Shown: positions 25,459 to 34,049 of the stretch, one piece after another | Layout: each line of letters starts with the position of its first letter | How positions within the stretch are numbered: the stretch's first letter is position 1 | Source: Streptomyces sp. R28 | GTDB taxonomy: Bacteria; Actinomycetota; Actinomycetes; Streptomycetales; Streptomycetaceae | Assembly (NCBI RefSeq): GCF_041052385.1 | Contig: NZ_CP163439.1 | Coordinates: 3,709,001-3,773,000 of the forward strand | Direction: 5' to 3' | DNA: 64,000 nucleotides | Notes under the pieces: generated by a model | The model's database searches: none | What the model was told of the DNA's origin: nothing | Seen by the model: the letters and a program-made list of their open reading frames with translations, nothing else | Program-made: the position numbers and the translations under genes

Positions 25459-25874
25459 CGTTCGGTGATGTGCTGGTCGCGGCCGGCCTGGTAGACCCGG
25501 CCGTTGCCGGATGCCTCCGCGCGCAGCCGGACCTCCACCGAGGGCCGCGGATCGGGCAGCTGCGGGTTCAACTCCGCGAGGATGCGGCGCAGTTCCTCGG
25601 CGACGTCGGGCTGCGCGAGCAACAGTCGGCGGACGCGTGCCTGCCATTCGGCGGTCAACTCGGCCTCGGTGTCCGTGTCGTCCGCATCGCGGGCGAGGAG
25701 CAGGTCCTCACGGGTGGCCTCGAGCTCGCTGCCGATGGCCTCGGCCCGGGTGGGCTGGAAGCGCTGCCAGAGAGCCACCACGCCGTCGCGGGCGGACTCC
25801 CAGGCCTGCCCTGCCATCAGCGTCACCACCGTCGTGCCCGCAGTTCGGGCGAGTTCGGCGATCTCGGGTCCCAT
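25455..25874 (-). CDS. Small helical effector-like protein (Bell-domain candidate) with C-terminal amyloid-like motif
   Basis: 139 aa. It opens with a Gly/Ala/Thr-rich amphipathic helix (MGPEIAELARTAGTTVVTLM then AGQAWESARDGVVALW), then charged helices. The last 17 residues are GNGRVYQAGRDQHITER. The tail matches the N-terminus of the adjacent NLR protein at G-x-G-R-[VI]-[YF]-Q-x-x-x-D-Q-[HY]-I. A helical N-terminal domain plus a C-terminal motif shared with a neighbouring NLR is the arrangement described for bacterial Bell-domain cell-death effectors. The ATG at 25874 follows AAGGGGG. Fold and toxicity are inferred, not seen. Confidence 0.7.
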   Translation of the reverse strand: MGPEIAELARTAGTTVVTLMAGQAWESARDGVVALWQRFQPTRAEAIGSELEATREDLLLARDADDTDTEAELTAEWQARVRRLLLAQPDVAEELRRILAELNPQLPDPRPSVEVRLRAEASGNGRVYQAGRDQHITER

Positions 25875-25975
25875 GACACCCCCTTCTACGAGTGTCGATA
25901 GTAGAGCCCGCCCACCTGACGGCGCATGCCTCATTCGCACGCCCGGACGCACACTCCATCCCTTCTGCTGCTAAC

Positions 25976-26004
25976 TTGTTGTTGCAAGTTACTTGCAATA
26001 AGAG
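25976..26004 (+). promoter_or_regulatory. sodF promoter with Nur box in the spacer
   Basis: TTGTTG (25976-25981) and TAAGAG (25999-26004) are separated by exactly 17 bases, and those 17 bases are TTGCAA-GTTAC-TTGCAA. This matches the Streptomyces Nur box TTGCAA-n5-TTGCAA, through which nickel-bound Nur represses sodF. Repression under nickel sufficiency is therefore predicted. Confidence 0.85.
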
Positions 26005-26021
26005 CTCTGAGGGGACCCTTC

Positions 26022-26663
26022 ATGCCCGTCTACACACTCCCGGAACTGCCCTACGACTACGCCGCGCTCGCGCCCGTGATCAGCCCCGAGATCATCGAGC
26101 TGCACCACGACAAGCACCACGCGGCGTACGTCAAGGGCGCGAACGACACGCTGGAGCAGTTGTCGGAGGCGCGGGACAAGGAGCAGTGGGGGTCGGTCAA
26201 CGGGCTGGAGAAGAGCCTGGCCTTCCACCTGTCCGGGCACATCCTGCACAGCATCTACTGGCAGAACATGACCGGTGACGGAGGTGGCGAGCCGCTCGCG
26301 GCCGACGGGGTGGGTGAGCTGGCGGACGCCATCGCCGAGTCCTTCGGGTCGTTCGCGGGCTTCAAGGCGCAGCTGTCCAAGGCGGCGGCGACCACGCAGG
26401 GTTCGGGCTGGGGTGTGCTCGCCTACGAGCCGCTGAGCGGGCGGCTGATCGTCGAGCAGGTCTACGACCACCAGGGCAACGTCGGCCAGGGCGCGACGCC
26501 GATCCTCGTGTTCGACGCCTGGGAGCACGCCTTCTACCTCCAGTACCGGAACCAGAAGGTCGACTTCATCGACGCGATGTGGGCCGTCGTCAACTGGCAG
26601 GACGTGGCCCGGCGTTACGAGGCGGCCAAGTCCCGTACGGATGTACTGCTGCTCGCGCCGTAG
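26022..26663 (+). CDS. sodF: Iron superoxide dismutase (SodF type)
   Basis: 213 aa Fe/Mn-family superoxide dismutase converting superoxide to oxygen and hydrogen peroxide in the cytoplasm. Metal ligands: His in [13 protein letters not shown], His in [14 protein letters not shown], Asp and His in [18 protein letters not shown] precedes the ATG at 26022. The Nur box upstream identifies it as the nickel-repressed iron enzyme that substitutes for nickel SodN in Streptomyces. Divergent from the effector/NLR pair. Confidence 0.95.
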   Translation: MPVYTLPELPYDYAALAPVISPEIIELHHDKHHAAYVKGANDTLEQLSEARDKEQWGSVNGLEKSLAFHLSGHILHSIYWQNMTGDGGGEPLAADGVGELADAIAESFGSFAGFKAQLSKAAATTQGSGWGVLAYEPLSGRLIVEQVYDHQGNVGQGATPILVFDAWEHAFYLQYRNQKVDFIDAMWAVVNWQDVARRYEAAKSRTDVLLLAP

Positions 26664-26727
26664 CAGCACCCCGAGCGTCCTGCCTCGTGATCGTCTTCTC
26701 ACCCTTCACGACGGCAGGCGGAATGAA

Positions 26728-26764
26728 GGAAGCCCCCGCGAGGACGTGACTCGCGGGGGCTTCC
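26728..26764. terminator. sodF terminator hairpin
   Basis: GGAAGCCCCCGCGAG (26728-26742) and CTCGCGGGGGCTTCC (26750-26764) are perfect 15-bp arms with a 7-nt loop, 64 bases after the sodF stop. Confidence 0.9.
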
Positions 26765-26921
26765 CGTGTGGGTCCCGGGTGGCTTCATCAGGATTTCACG
26801 CAGCCGGACAACCGTATGTGACATGGACAGGCCCAGCCCGCACATCGCTGGCCATGCTGGTGCTGTCACGTCAAGTCCATTGCGATGGGCGGCCGTTGAT
26901 GCCGCTCCACGGGGGAGGGCC

Positions 26922-27383
26922 ATGACATTCGACACGAGCGAGCCCGGGCCGGTCACCGAACCACCGGGAGACGTGCAGGCGGGCCCGCCCGGCGGGCCGG
27001 AACTCGGCCCTCGCCCCTATGTGCGGCTGATGGCCGCGATCGGCGGGATCGGGATCGTCGCCGCCGTGGCCGCCGCGATCGTCGGCCTCACCACCGATCC
27101 GGTGTTCCGGCTGCCGGAGACCATGCCGAGCATGCCGACGCCGGGGCAGACCTCCCTGCCGAGCGGGTTCCTCACCGCGTTCCCCACCGAGCTTCCCTCC
27201 GACCTGCCGACCGACTACACGAGGCCGACGTCGCTACCGAGCGACTTCCCCACCGGTTTCCCCACCGGCTTCCCCACCGAACTGCCCACCGATTTCCCGA
27301 CCGCTCTCCCCACCGACCTGCCGGAGCTGCCCTCGGACTTCCCGAGCCTGCCCGACTTCTCCCCGGCCGGAGGTGCCTCATGA
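26922..27383 (+). CDS. Membrane protein with Leu-Pro-Thr/Ser-Asp-Phe-Pro repeat tail
   Basis: 153 aa. A short cytoplasmic N-terminus, one membrane helix (LMAAIGGIGIVAAVAAAIVG, about residues 35-54), then about 90 residues exposed outside. These are dominated by imperfect 4-8-residue repeats such as LPSDFPTGFPTGFP, TELPTDFPT and ALPTDLPELPSDFP. The repeats suggest an extended Pro-rich spacer or protein-binding stalk. GGGAGGG precedes the ATG at 26922. First gene of a four-gene unit; its stop overlaps the next start in ATGA. No known family recognised. Confidence 0.75.
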   Translation: MTFDTSEPGPVTEPPGDVQAGPPGGPELGPRPYVRLMAAIGGIGIVAAVAAAIVGLTTDPVFRLPETMPSMPTPGQTSLPSGFLTAFPTELPSDLPTDYTRPTSLPSDFPTGFPTGFPTELPTDFPTALPTDLPELPSDFPSLPDFSPAGGAS

Positions 27384-28894
27384 CCGCGGCAGCAGGGACC
27401 GTGCCGCCCGTACCGCCCATGCCCGACAGGCCGCCCGCGCGCATGCACCGAAACGGTATGGCGGGCGCCGTCGTCGTGGCCCTGGCGTTGTCCGCGGTGT
27501 ACGCGGTCGGCCAGATCCTCTTCTGGACCGCGCCCGAACTCACCTCGCGCTCGCCCTGGATCAAGTTCTTCCTGCTGCCGGCGCCCAAGCCCTTCCAGGT
27601 GACGCGGGTCCTGCTCCCGGTCGGCTGGGGCGTCGCGGTCCTGATCGGCGTCGGTCTGCTGCTCACCCGGCGCGGCGGTACCCCGGAGGGGGACTCCGGG
27701 ACTCGCAGCACAGCCGAACGGACCGTACGCGCCTGTCAGTTCGGCATCCTCGGTGCCCTGCTGCTGCCGTTCACGGCGATGCCGCTGGCCAGTATGTTCG
27801 GCAATCTGCCCCAGCTGCTGATCTGTCTGCCCACCACGCTGGCGGCGCTGCTCGTCGTCCACCGGGTGCAGCTCTACCGGCGGATGCCGGGATGGCTGCT
27901 GCTGACCGGTTTCGGGTGGGGCGCGCTCATCGGCGGCGGGTTCGGCATCGTCATGATCACCTGGTTCCAGCGGGCCATGCCCGGCTACTTCATGTCCCGC
28001 TACTGGGAGCGCCCCAAGGACAGCGTCCGCGAGCTCTACACCCTGTTTCCCCTCAACACGGCCGTCGTGACGGAACTCGGCAAGGCCGCCGGGGTCGCCG
28101 TCCTCTTCCTGCTCTTCCGGCGCCACATCGACGGCGTGGTCTCCGGAGTGGTCCTCGGCGCGGCCGTCGGACTCGGGTTCAACCTCACCGAGACGGTCCA
28201 CTACCTGAGCTTCGTCAACCCCGAGCACCACTTCACCCAGTTCTGGGACCGGCAGGTGGTCGGGCTGATGGCGGCCCACGTGGCGTTCACCGCGCTCGTC
28301 GGCGCCGGGATCGGCGCGGCCCGCTGGCTGTCGGCGCGCCGGGACCGGCTGCTCGCCGTCGGAGGCGGACTCCTGGCCGCGGTGGGCGGGCACTTCGAGA
28401 CGGACGTGATGCTGATGCATCTCGACAACCGCAGGGCGGACTGGTACGCCGACGAGACCCTCGGTCTGCTCGTGGGGATCCCGGTGATGACGGTCATCAC
28501 CTCGGGAGTGTTCGTGGCGCTGTACGTGCTGGTCCTGCGGCGCGGGCTCAAGGCCCAGGCGGCGGGGCTGGCCGACGCGCTGCGCGCCGAGGCCGACGCC
28601 GGCCACGGCGCGGTCACCGAGCCGGAGATCGACCTGCTGCTCTCGCCGCGTCGCCGCCTCCTGCTGGAACTGCGCGTGTGGCGCCGGGACGGCACGGCGG
28701 GGCTGCGTCATCTCCTGCGCTTCCAGCAGGCGCAGCTCGATCTCGCCGTCCAGCGCTGGCACCGCGCTCGTCCCGGTGCCGACTCCTTCATCCCGCCGGA
28801 GGGGCGACTGCGGGACCGCGTACTGGAGTTGAAGGGTGCCGCCCCCGCCACCTCGCAGACACCTTCGTCGCCCGCCCGGGAGGCACTGTCATGA
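27380..28894 (+). CDS. PrsW-like intramembrane protease family membrane protein
   Basis: 504 aa with eight or more membrane helices. Conserved spots follow the PrsW glutamic intramembrane protease pattern: ELGKAAGVAV (cf. EExxK), AVGLGFNLTETVHYL (cf. FxxxEN), MAAHVAFTALVGAGIG (cf. HxxxT) and GGHFETD (cf. HxxxD). The first motif has one Glu rather than two, so activity is uncertain. A basic cytoplasmic tail of about 110 residues follows. It may cleave a membrane substrate within this operon, such as the neighbouring single-pass proteins; that is inference. Coupled at both ends by ATGA overlaps. Confidence 0.75.
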   Translation: MTAAAGTVPPVPPMPDRPPARMHRNGMAGAVVVALALSAVYAVGQILFWTAPELTSRSPWIKFFLLPAPKPFQVTRVLLPVGWGVAVLIGVGLLLTRRGGTPEGDSGTRSTAERTVRACQFGILGALLLPFTAMPLASMFGNLPQLLICLPTTLAALLVVHRVQLYRRMPGWLLLTGFGWGALIGGGFGIVMITWFQRAMPGYFMSRYWERPKDSVRELYTLFPLNTAVVTELGKAAGVAVLFLLFRRHIDGVVSGVVLGAAVGLGFNLTETVHYLSFVNPEHHFTQFWDRQVVGLMAAHVAFTALVGAGIGAARWLSARRDRLLAVGGGLLAAVGGHFETDVMLMHLDNRRADWYADETLGLLVGIPVMTVITSGVFVALYVLVLRRGLKAQAAGLADALRAEADAGHGAVTEPEIDLLLSPRRRLLLELRVWRRDGTAGLRHLLRFQQAQLDLAVQRWHRARPGADSFIPPEGRLRDRVLELKGAAPATSQTPSSPAREALS

Positions 28895-29268
28895 CCGGCC
28901 CCCGCATCACACGCCTGTCCGCCCTGGCCGCCGCCACCGCGACGCTCGTCCTCGGCACTCCCTCGCCCGCCTCGGCCGAGTGCGCGGCCCCCACGTACCA
29001 CGGGGGCCTGCCCCTCCACGTCGGCGAATGCCCCGAGGCGGTCGCCGGCGGCGCGTCGGCCGGGGTGTGGGCGCTGCTGCTTGTGGCCGCGGGACTGTGG
29101 CTCGCCTCCGCGCTGTCCAGGTCGCGGGGCGGCACGGACGCCGATCTGGCGGTGGTCGACGAGGTGTTCAGCCAACACACGCAGGACACGCCGGCCGAGC
29201 CGGTGTCCCCGCCCGCTTCCCCAGCCCCCTCCACGTCGACATCCACCTCCTCGGAAGGCGAACGGTAG
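28891..29268 (+). CDS. Small secreted/membrane protein of the PrsW-linked operon
   Basis: 125 aa. Signal peptide (LSALAAATATLVLGTPSPASA), about 30 outer residues with two cysteines (SAECAAPTYHG and VGECPEA) that could pair, one membrane helix (GVWALLLVAAGLWLASAL) and a Ser/Thr/Pro-rich cytoplasmic tail. The ATG at 28891 overlaps the previous stop (ATGA); its TAG is followed directly by the next ATG. No family recognised. Confidence 0.78.
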   Translation: MTGPRITRLSALAAATATLVLGTPSPASAECAAPTYHGGLPLHVGECPEAVAGGASAGVWALLLVAAGLWLASALSRSRGGTDADLAVVDEVFSQHTQDTPAEPVSPPASPAPSTSTSTSSEGER

Positions 29269-31542
29269 ATGAAGTCGCGCACCCGGCACACGCGGTTCGC
29301 ACACCCCTGGGCGCGAGCACTGACGGCGCTGCTTCTGGCGCTGCTGGTGTCGCTGGGCGCGGCCCCGCCCGCAGCAGCCGACGGCGAGCGGGCGCCAGGG
29401 GCGGCGCAGGGGCGTGACCTCTCCAGGAAGTGGGAGAACCCGCTGCTGTCCCCGCCGCTCGCGCCCGTCGAACAGCTGCGCTTCGAGCTCTGGCGCAGGC
29501 TGCCCAAAGCGGACAAGGAGCAGGCGTTCGACCGGTACCGCAACGGCGCGGCCGTCTTCCTGGACCCGACGGAGCTGGACTACGACGACCAGATCAAGCC
29601 GCTGCTGTACGAGACGACCACCTTCAGCTCCATGGGCAGCGAAGCATGGACGGCATCGATCGTCCCGCTCGGTCCGCTGCGGGACTATCTGAGGCGTGGG
29701 GCCGTCCGGCGGCTGGACGAGGCGGACGTGAGCCGCCTCATCGCCGTCAGCGCGTTGAACATCCAGAAGTCGAAGCATTCCGAGGCCGTCATCCAACGGG
29801 TGCTGGACAAGTACCACATCGCCGGCGGGGTGGTGCTCCTCGGCAGCTCCGAACGGCAGCAGTGCTCGAAGTGCGCCCGCTTGTACGGTCCGGAAACCCC
29901 CACCGCCTACGGGCGCGCGTACGACCTCAGCGTCCGGGAGTGGGCACAGCGGGAGAAGGACATCGCGCAGGCACGCAAGGCCGTCGCGCACCTGGGCCCC
30001 AAGGCGGAGCTCAGGGCGGAGAAGAAGGTGAAACGCAAGTACGAGCGGCTGCGGAAGCTGCGCAACGGCACGGCCTTGGACAAACTGGTCACCGACCTCG
30101 ACGAGGTGCGGACCAAGGGCCTGGTGAAGCTGGGCGACGAGTCCCCCGCCTTCTCCGTCGCCCGGCCATGCCCGCACCAGGGCAGCCAGTCACTGCGTCT
30201 TCAGCAGACGTCGGTACTCGTGGCGGCAGCCAAGGCCGCCGATCCGTGCGGCGACGCGGAGGACCCCGCCGACGCCAAGGGCTCCGCGAGCTCCGCCACG
30301 GGCCTGGGCAGCATGCTCGCCGCCCCCGGCACGGGCACCGGCGGCATCGACTTCTCCAGCATGGAGTTGCGCTATCTCTCGGACCCCGGTGACGGCAGCG
30401 GTCTGCAGTACTCGTTCAGCGCCCACCTCGCCCCCCTGAAGGGCGACGCCCGCACCGCCACCGGGCGCGCTGCCGTGTCCCAGAGCTCCGACGCCTTCTT
30501 CGTCTGGCTCTCCCTCACCCCCCAGGACTTCTGGGTCAACCTCAACCCCGACGAACCGGATCGCATCGTCGACGACCAGCTGGGGCGAACCGACGCGGGG
30601 CGCGTTCTGCTGGAGGCCGATCTGCGGATGAAGAAGACGGTCGGTGAGCTGGTCCATCCCCACAGTGCGCTGGGGCGGAAGTTCTGGGACGGAGTTCGGG
30701 GTGACTGCCTGTCGTTCCGCAACTGGATCCTGCCGGCGCCGGCATCGGTCCGTCAGGAGGGGGACAAGCTCTACATCCTCGACGCGCCTCTCGACGTGAA
30801 GATGGAGACCCAGTACCTGGCGAGCCACGGGCAGTCGTCCGCCCGCTCGTGCCCCGAGCAGGACCAGGCCACCGAGGACCACAACGAGGCGCACTACCGC
30901 AGCCTGATCCTGCCCAAGCTCAAGAAGGCGATCAACACCGCCCCCGAGTACGCCGCGCTGCGCCGCGTCTATCTCTCCCGGGTCGCCGCCCAGTGGTACC
31001 GCGAGCTGAGCCGGACCAAGGAGACGACGTACAGCGACCTCATCGACAGCGGCGACATCGACACCTGGCAGAGCACCGACGGCTGGAAGCCCACCGACAC
31101 CTTCGACCGGTACGTCGACTCGTACACCAAGGGCGAGTTCAAGGTCACCGACAAGACGACGCGCGGTAACACCACCTACGTGAACACCTATGTCTACGGC
31201 GGTGTCGACCTCACCACCATTCCCATCGAGAAGGTCCCTGAGGAGCGCTTCACCGCGGACTTCGCCGGGCTCCCGCAGAGCGTCGACCGTTCGTTGAAGG
31301 AACCGTCGGCCGCCGACGGGGACGAGACCGTCTGGCTCGGCTCACCGACCCCGCGCCAGGCGGCGACAGGGCGGCTCGGCGCACCCGAGGAGCCCGTGTC
31401 CACGGGCACGTGGGCACTGCGTCTGCTGCCCGCACTGCTGGTCCCGCTGCTCGCCCTGCTGTGGTGGCGCCACCACCGCCTGAACACCGGCTCCCGGACA
31501 AGTCCCCTGCGCCGGTCCGCCGTCGGAAGGCGACGGAAGTGA
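29269..31542 (+). CDS. Large secreted, C-terminally membrane-anchored protein of unknown function
   Basis: 757 aa. Signal peptide (ALTALLLALLVSLGAAPPAAA), an outer region of about 670 residues, a C-terminal membrane helix (LRLLPALLVPLLALLWW) and a basic tail. Visible features: a CSKC pair in ERQQCSKCARLYG (about residue 204), a charged helical stretch near residues 225-265 (REKDIAQARKAV, RAEKKVKRKYERLRKLRN) that may form a coiled coil, and a Gly/Ser-rich hinge near 345-365. No catalytic motif recognised. Ribosome site GGAAGG. Last gene of the four-gene unit, so it may be the main exported product of it. Confidence 0.8.
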   Translation: MKSRTRHTRFAHPWARALTALLLALLVSLGAAPPAAADGERAPGAAQGRDLSRKWENPLLSPPLAPVEQLRFELWRRLPKADKEQAFDRYRNGAAVFLDPTELDYDDQIKPLLYETTTFSSMGSEAWTASIVPLGPLRDYLRRGAVRRLDEADVSRLIAVSALNIQKSKHSEAVIQRVLDKYHIAGGVVLLGSSERQQCSKCARLYGPETPTAYGRAYDLSVREWAQREKDIAQARKAVAHLGPKAELRAEKKVKRKYERLRKLRNGTALDKLVTDLDEVRTKGLVKLGDESPAFSVARPCPHQGSQSLRLQQTSVLVAAAKAADPCGDAEDPADAKGSASSATGLGSMLAAPGTGTGGIDFSSMELRYLSDPGDGSGLQYSFSAHLAPLKGDARTATGRAAVSQSSDAFFVWLSLTPQDFWVNLNPDEPDRIVDDQLGRTDAGRVLLEADLRMKKTVGELVHPHSALGRKFWDGVRGDCLSFRNWILPAPASVRQEGDKLYILDAPLDVKMETQYLASHGQSSARSCPEQDQATEDHNEAHYRSLILPKLKKAINTAPEYAALRRVYLSRVAAQWYRELSRTKETTYSDLIDSGDIDTWQSTDGWKPTDTFDRYVDSYTKGEFKVTDKTTRGNTTYVNTYVYGGVDLTTIPIEKVPEERFTADFAGLPQSVDRSLKEPSAADGDETVWLGSPTPRQAATGRLGAPEEPVSTGTWALRLLPALLVPLLALLWWRHHRLNTGSRTSPLRRSAVGRRRK

Positions 31543-31591
31543 GGCACGGGGACGGCGCCAAGGGGTCGTTGCCCCCCCCCAGCCCATGGTG

Positions 31592-32251
31592 CTACGGGAC
31601 GTCCGGCTCGCAGGGCACATTGAGGGAGAGAAGTGCGGCGGATCCGTCGGTTCTCACGAGGAGTTCGCTGATCGCCGCGTTGCGCAGGCGCGGGAACACC
31701 CTGCGGTACTCCCCTGCCGGGATCGACAGCAGGGTGCACAGCACCAGGCGGAACAGGGTGTTGTGGGCGACGACGAGGACGCGTTCGCCGGGGTGGGCGG
31801 CGGCGATGCGGCGCAGGGCGGCGGCACCGCGGTCGGCGGCGGCAGCAGGGTCCTCGGCCGCCGGGAACGGGTGGGCCACCGGGTCGGTGCGGAAGGCCCG
31901 CGCGGCCGCCGGGTCCTCGGCCGCGAACTCCGCGAGCGTACGGCCCTCCAGCACGCCGAAGTCGCATTCGCGCAGGCCGGGTTCGCGGTGCGGGGTGAGA
32001 CCGAGGGCCCGGCAGGCGGGGTCGGCGGTGATGACCGCACGGGACACGGGCGAGGTCCAGATCGCGTCGACCGGGTGGGCGGCGGCCCAGCGGCCGAGGG
32101 CCTCGGCCTGGGCGCGGCCCGTGTCGGTGAGGGGCACGTCGCTGATCCCGGCGTAGCGGTTCTCGGCGTGCCAGACGGTCTGCCCGTGCCGGGCCAGCAG
32201 CAGCGTCGTGTCCATGGTCGCGCTCGCGCTCGTCCTCATGCTCGTGCTCAT
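31592..32251 (-). CDS. Histidine phosphatase (phosphoglycerate mutase-like)
   Basis: 219 aa from the ATG at 32251, or 207 aa from 32215. The phosphohistidine motif LLARHGQTVWHAENRYAG, the second Arg in WTSPVSRAVITA, Glu in LRECDFGVLEGRT and His in VVAHNTLFR define the histidine phosphatase family. I prefer 32251 because its ATGA overlaps the stop of the FGGY kinase gene, giving coupling. As partner of a carbohydrate kinase it may dephosphorylate sugar phosphates; this is inferred from context. A nine-C run (31572-31580) lies in the gap downstream. Confidence 0.86.
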   Translation of the reverse strand: MSTSMRTSASATMDTTLLLARHGQTVWHAENRYAGISDVPLTDTGRAQAEALGRWAAAHPVDAIWTSPVSRAVITADPACRALGLTPHREPGLRECDFGVLEGRTLAEFAAEDPAAARAFRTDPVAHPFPAAEDPAAAADRGAAALRRIAAAHPGERVLVVAHNTLFRLVLCTLLSIPAGEYRRVFPRLRNAAISELLVRTDGSAALLSLNVPCEPDVP

Positions 32252-33717
32252 GATTGCGCAGTATCCACGTCCAGGCGGGCGTGCGCGTGCGCCGCGACCG
32301 GGGGCGGTAGCCAGCCTCGGGTGGTCAGCTCGTCGATCAGGCGGGCGTACGGCGCGGCGAAGCGGGCGGTGCGGTCGGGGCGGGGCTCGACGTTCGCGCC
32401 GATGCGGACCATGCTCTCCGCGGCCGCTGCCAGATCCGGTGCCGCGCCCGCGCCGTACGCCGCCAGCGCCGCCATGCCCAGGGCCGGTTCCGTCTGCTGC
32501 GGTACGCGGGCCGGACGGCCCAGGATGTCGGCGCGCAGTTGGTTCCAGTACGGGCTGCGGGCGCCGCCGCCCGTGAAGGTGAGGGGGCCGTCGAGCGGGG
32601 CGCCCAGGTAGTGCAGGTAGTCCAGGCACAGGCGTTCCGTGAAGGCGACGCCTTGGAGGAGCGAGGCCCACAGGTCGGCGTCGGACTCCGGTTCGCCCAG
32701 GACGAGTGCAAAGGCGTCCGGGGCGAGGAACGGGAAGCGCTCGCCGGGGGACACCAGGGGGTAGGTGATCGCGCCGGACGGCTCGTACGCGGCGGCCGAC
32801 GCGTCCATGGCCGCCGGTTCGGCACCCGGGAACGCCGCCTTGAGCGCGCCCGCGCCCACGCTGGAGGCTCCGCCGGGCAGCCAACTCCCGTCCGGCGCAC
32901 GGTGGTTGTAGACCACACCCGTCACGTCCCTGACCGGCGTCGAGGACGCGCCCTTGAGGACCAGCGTGGTGCCGAGCACCGAGTTCCAGGAGCCGGGGCG
33001 CAGGGCGGCGGAGGCGATCTGGGCCGCGCAGCCGTCGGTCATCCCGGCGATCACGGGGGTGCCGGCGGGGATGCCGGTGGCCTCGGCGGCCGTCGGGGAG
33101 ACCTCGCCGAGGGCCGTTCCGGGGCGTACGACGTCCGGGAACGCCCGGTCCGGGAGGCCGAGTCGGGGCAGTGCGGTCGGCCAGGCGTCGCGCTCCAGGT
33201 CGTAGCCGGTCTTGAGGGCGTGGCTGGAGTCGGCCGGGGGGAGTTCGCCGGTGAGGAGGGCGACGATCAGGTCCGGCTGGTGGGTGATCCGGCCCTGGCC
33301 ACCCTGACCGTAGGTCTCGGTCAGCCACAGCGCCTTCGGCAGCGCCCAGGTGTCCTGCACCGCCAGGCCCGCCGCCCGCGCCCGTGCCGCCTCCTGCGCC
33401 GCGCGCCGGTCGTCGTACATCAGCGCGGGGCTCATCGGGCGCCCCGCCCCGTCCGTCAGCAGTACGGTCCCGGACGTCCCGCACACCGCGAGCGCGCCGA
33501 GGCGTACCCGGGAATGTCCCCGCAGCGCGGCCCGGGACGCCGCGCACAGCCCCTCCCACCACTCCCCCGGATCCTGCTCGTGCCGCACCCCGTCCCGCCG
33601 CCCGGCGAGCGGGGCCGAACCGCTGCCCAGCACGGTGCCGTCCCCGGTGACCAGCAGGACCCGGACACTCTGGGTCCCCAGGTCGATCCCGAGCCACGCC
33701 TCCTGCTCGTCCGCCAT
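32248..33717 (-). CDS. FGGY-family carbohydrate kinase (xylulokinase-like)
   Basis: 489 aa. The N-terminal ATPase fold starts WLGIDLGTQSVRVLLV; GVRHEQDPGEWWEGL, MYDDRRA and the C-terminal LTFTGGGARSPYWNQLRADILGRP are typical of xylulose-type kinases. It phosphorylates a pentulose or related sugar/polyol with ATP. The ATG at 33717 has GGGAGG upstream; the frame continues 56 codons further without a ribosome site. Divergent from a sugar ABC transporter and one of two FGGY kinases in the locus. Confidence 0.88.
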   Translation of the reverse strand: MADEQEAWLGIDLGTQSVRVLLVTGDGTVLGSGSAPLAGRRDGVRHEQDPGEWWEGLCAASRAALRGHSRVRLGALAVCGTSGTVLLTDGAGRPMSPALMYDDRRAAQEAARARAAGLAVQDTWALPKALWLTETYGQGGQGRITHQPDLIVALLTGELPPADSSHALKTGYDLERDAWPTALPRLGLPDRAFPDVVRPGTALGEVSPTAAEATGIPAGTPVIAGMTDGCAAQIASAALRPGSWNSVLGTTLVLKGASSTPVRDVTGVVYNHRAPDGSWLPGGASSVGAGALKAAFPGAEPAAMDASAAAYEPSGAITYPLVSPGERFPFLAPDAFALVLGEPESDADLWASLLQGVAFTERLCLDYLHYLGAPLDGPLTFTGGGARSPYWNQLRADILGRPARVPQQTEPALGMAALAAYGAGAAPDLAAAAESMVRIGANVEPRPDRTARFAAPYARLIDELTTRGWLPPPVAAHAHARLDVDTAQS

Positions 33718-34049
33718 CCGGACCTCCCGCGTTTTCTGGTCGTTCGTCTCCGAGGCGCTCTCAGCCGGTGTCGAATCCGGCGCGCCCTCCGACTCACTCC
33801 CGAACATCTCGATCCGTGAACTTCTCACTCTGCACTGAGATTTTCCCCTGCGCGAGGGATTGACGCCCAACTTCCGCCGTTCCACCCTCTGTTAACGAGT
33901 CGACTCGCCGCGTCAACCGGGTTTGCCGCGCGGCTTTCGCGCCGGTCCTCCCGGCGGACCCGCTTTTCTGCTGGGGGTCCGGGGGTTATCCCCCGGGAGG
34001 ACACAGCAACGCCGGCACCCGGATGGCCGAACCCACGTGGAGGTCACGG
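33718..34049. promoter_or_regulatory. Divergent control region of the polyol/sugar locus
   Basis: 332 bases without a gene between the FGGY kinase and the binding-protein gene. It contains TTGACG (33870-33875), the perfect palindrome CGAGTCGACTCG (33896-33907) and a hairpin CCGGGGG-TTAT-CCCCCGG (33979-33996) in the presumed transcript leader. The DeoR regulator of the locus is the likeliest binder; no assignment of bases to it is possible from one site. Confidence 0.5.
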
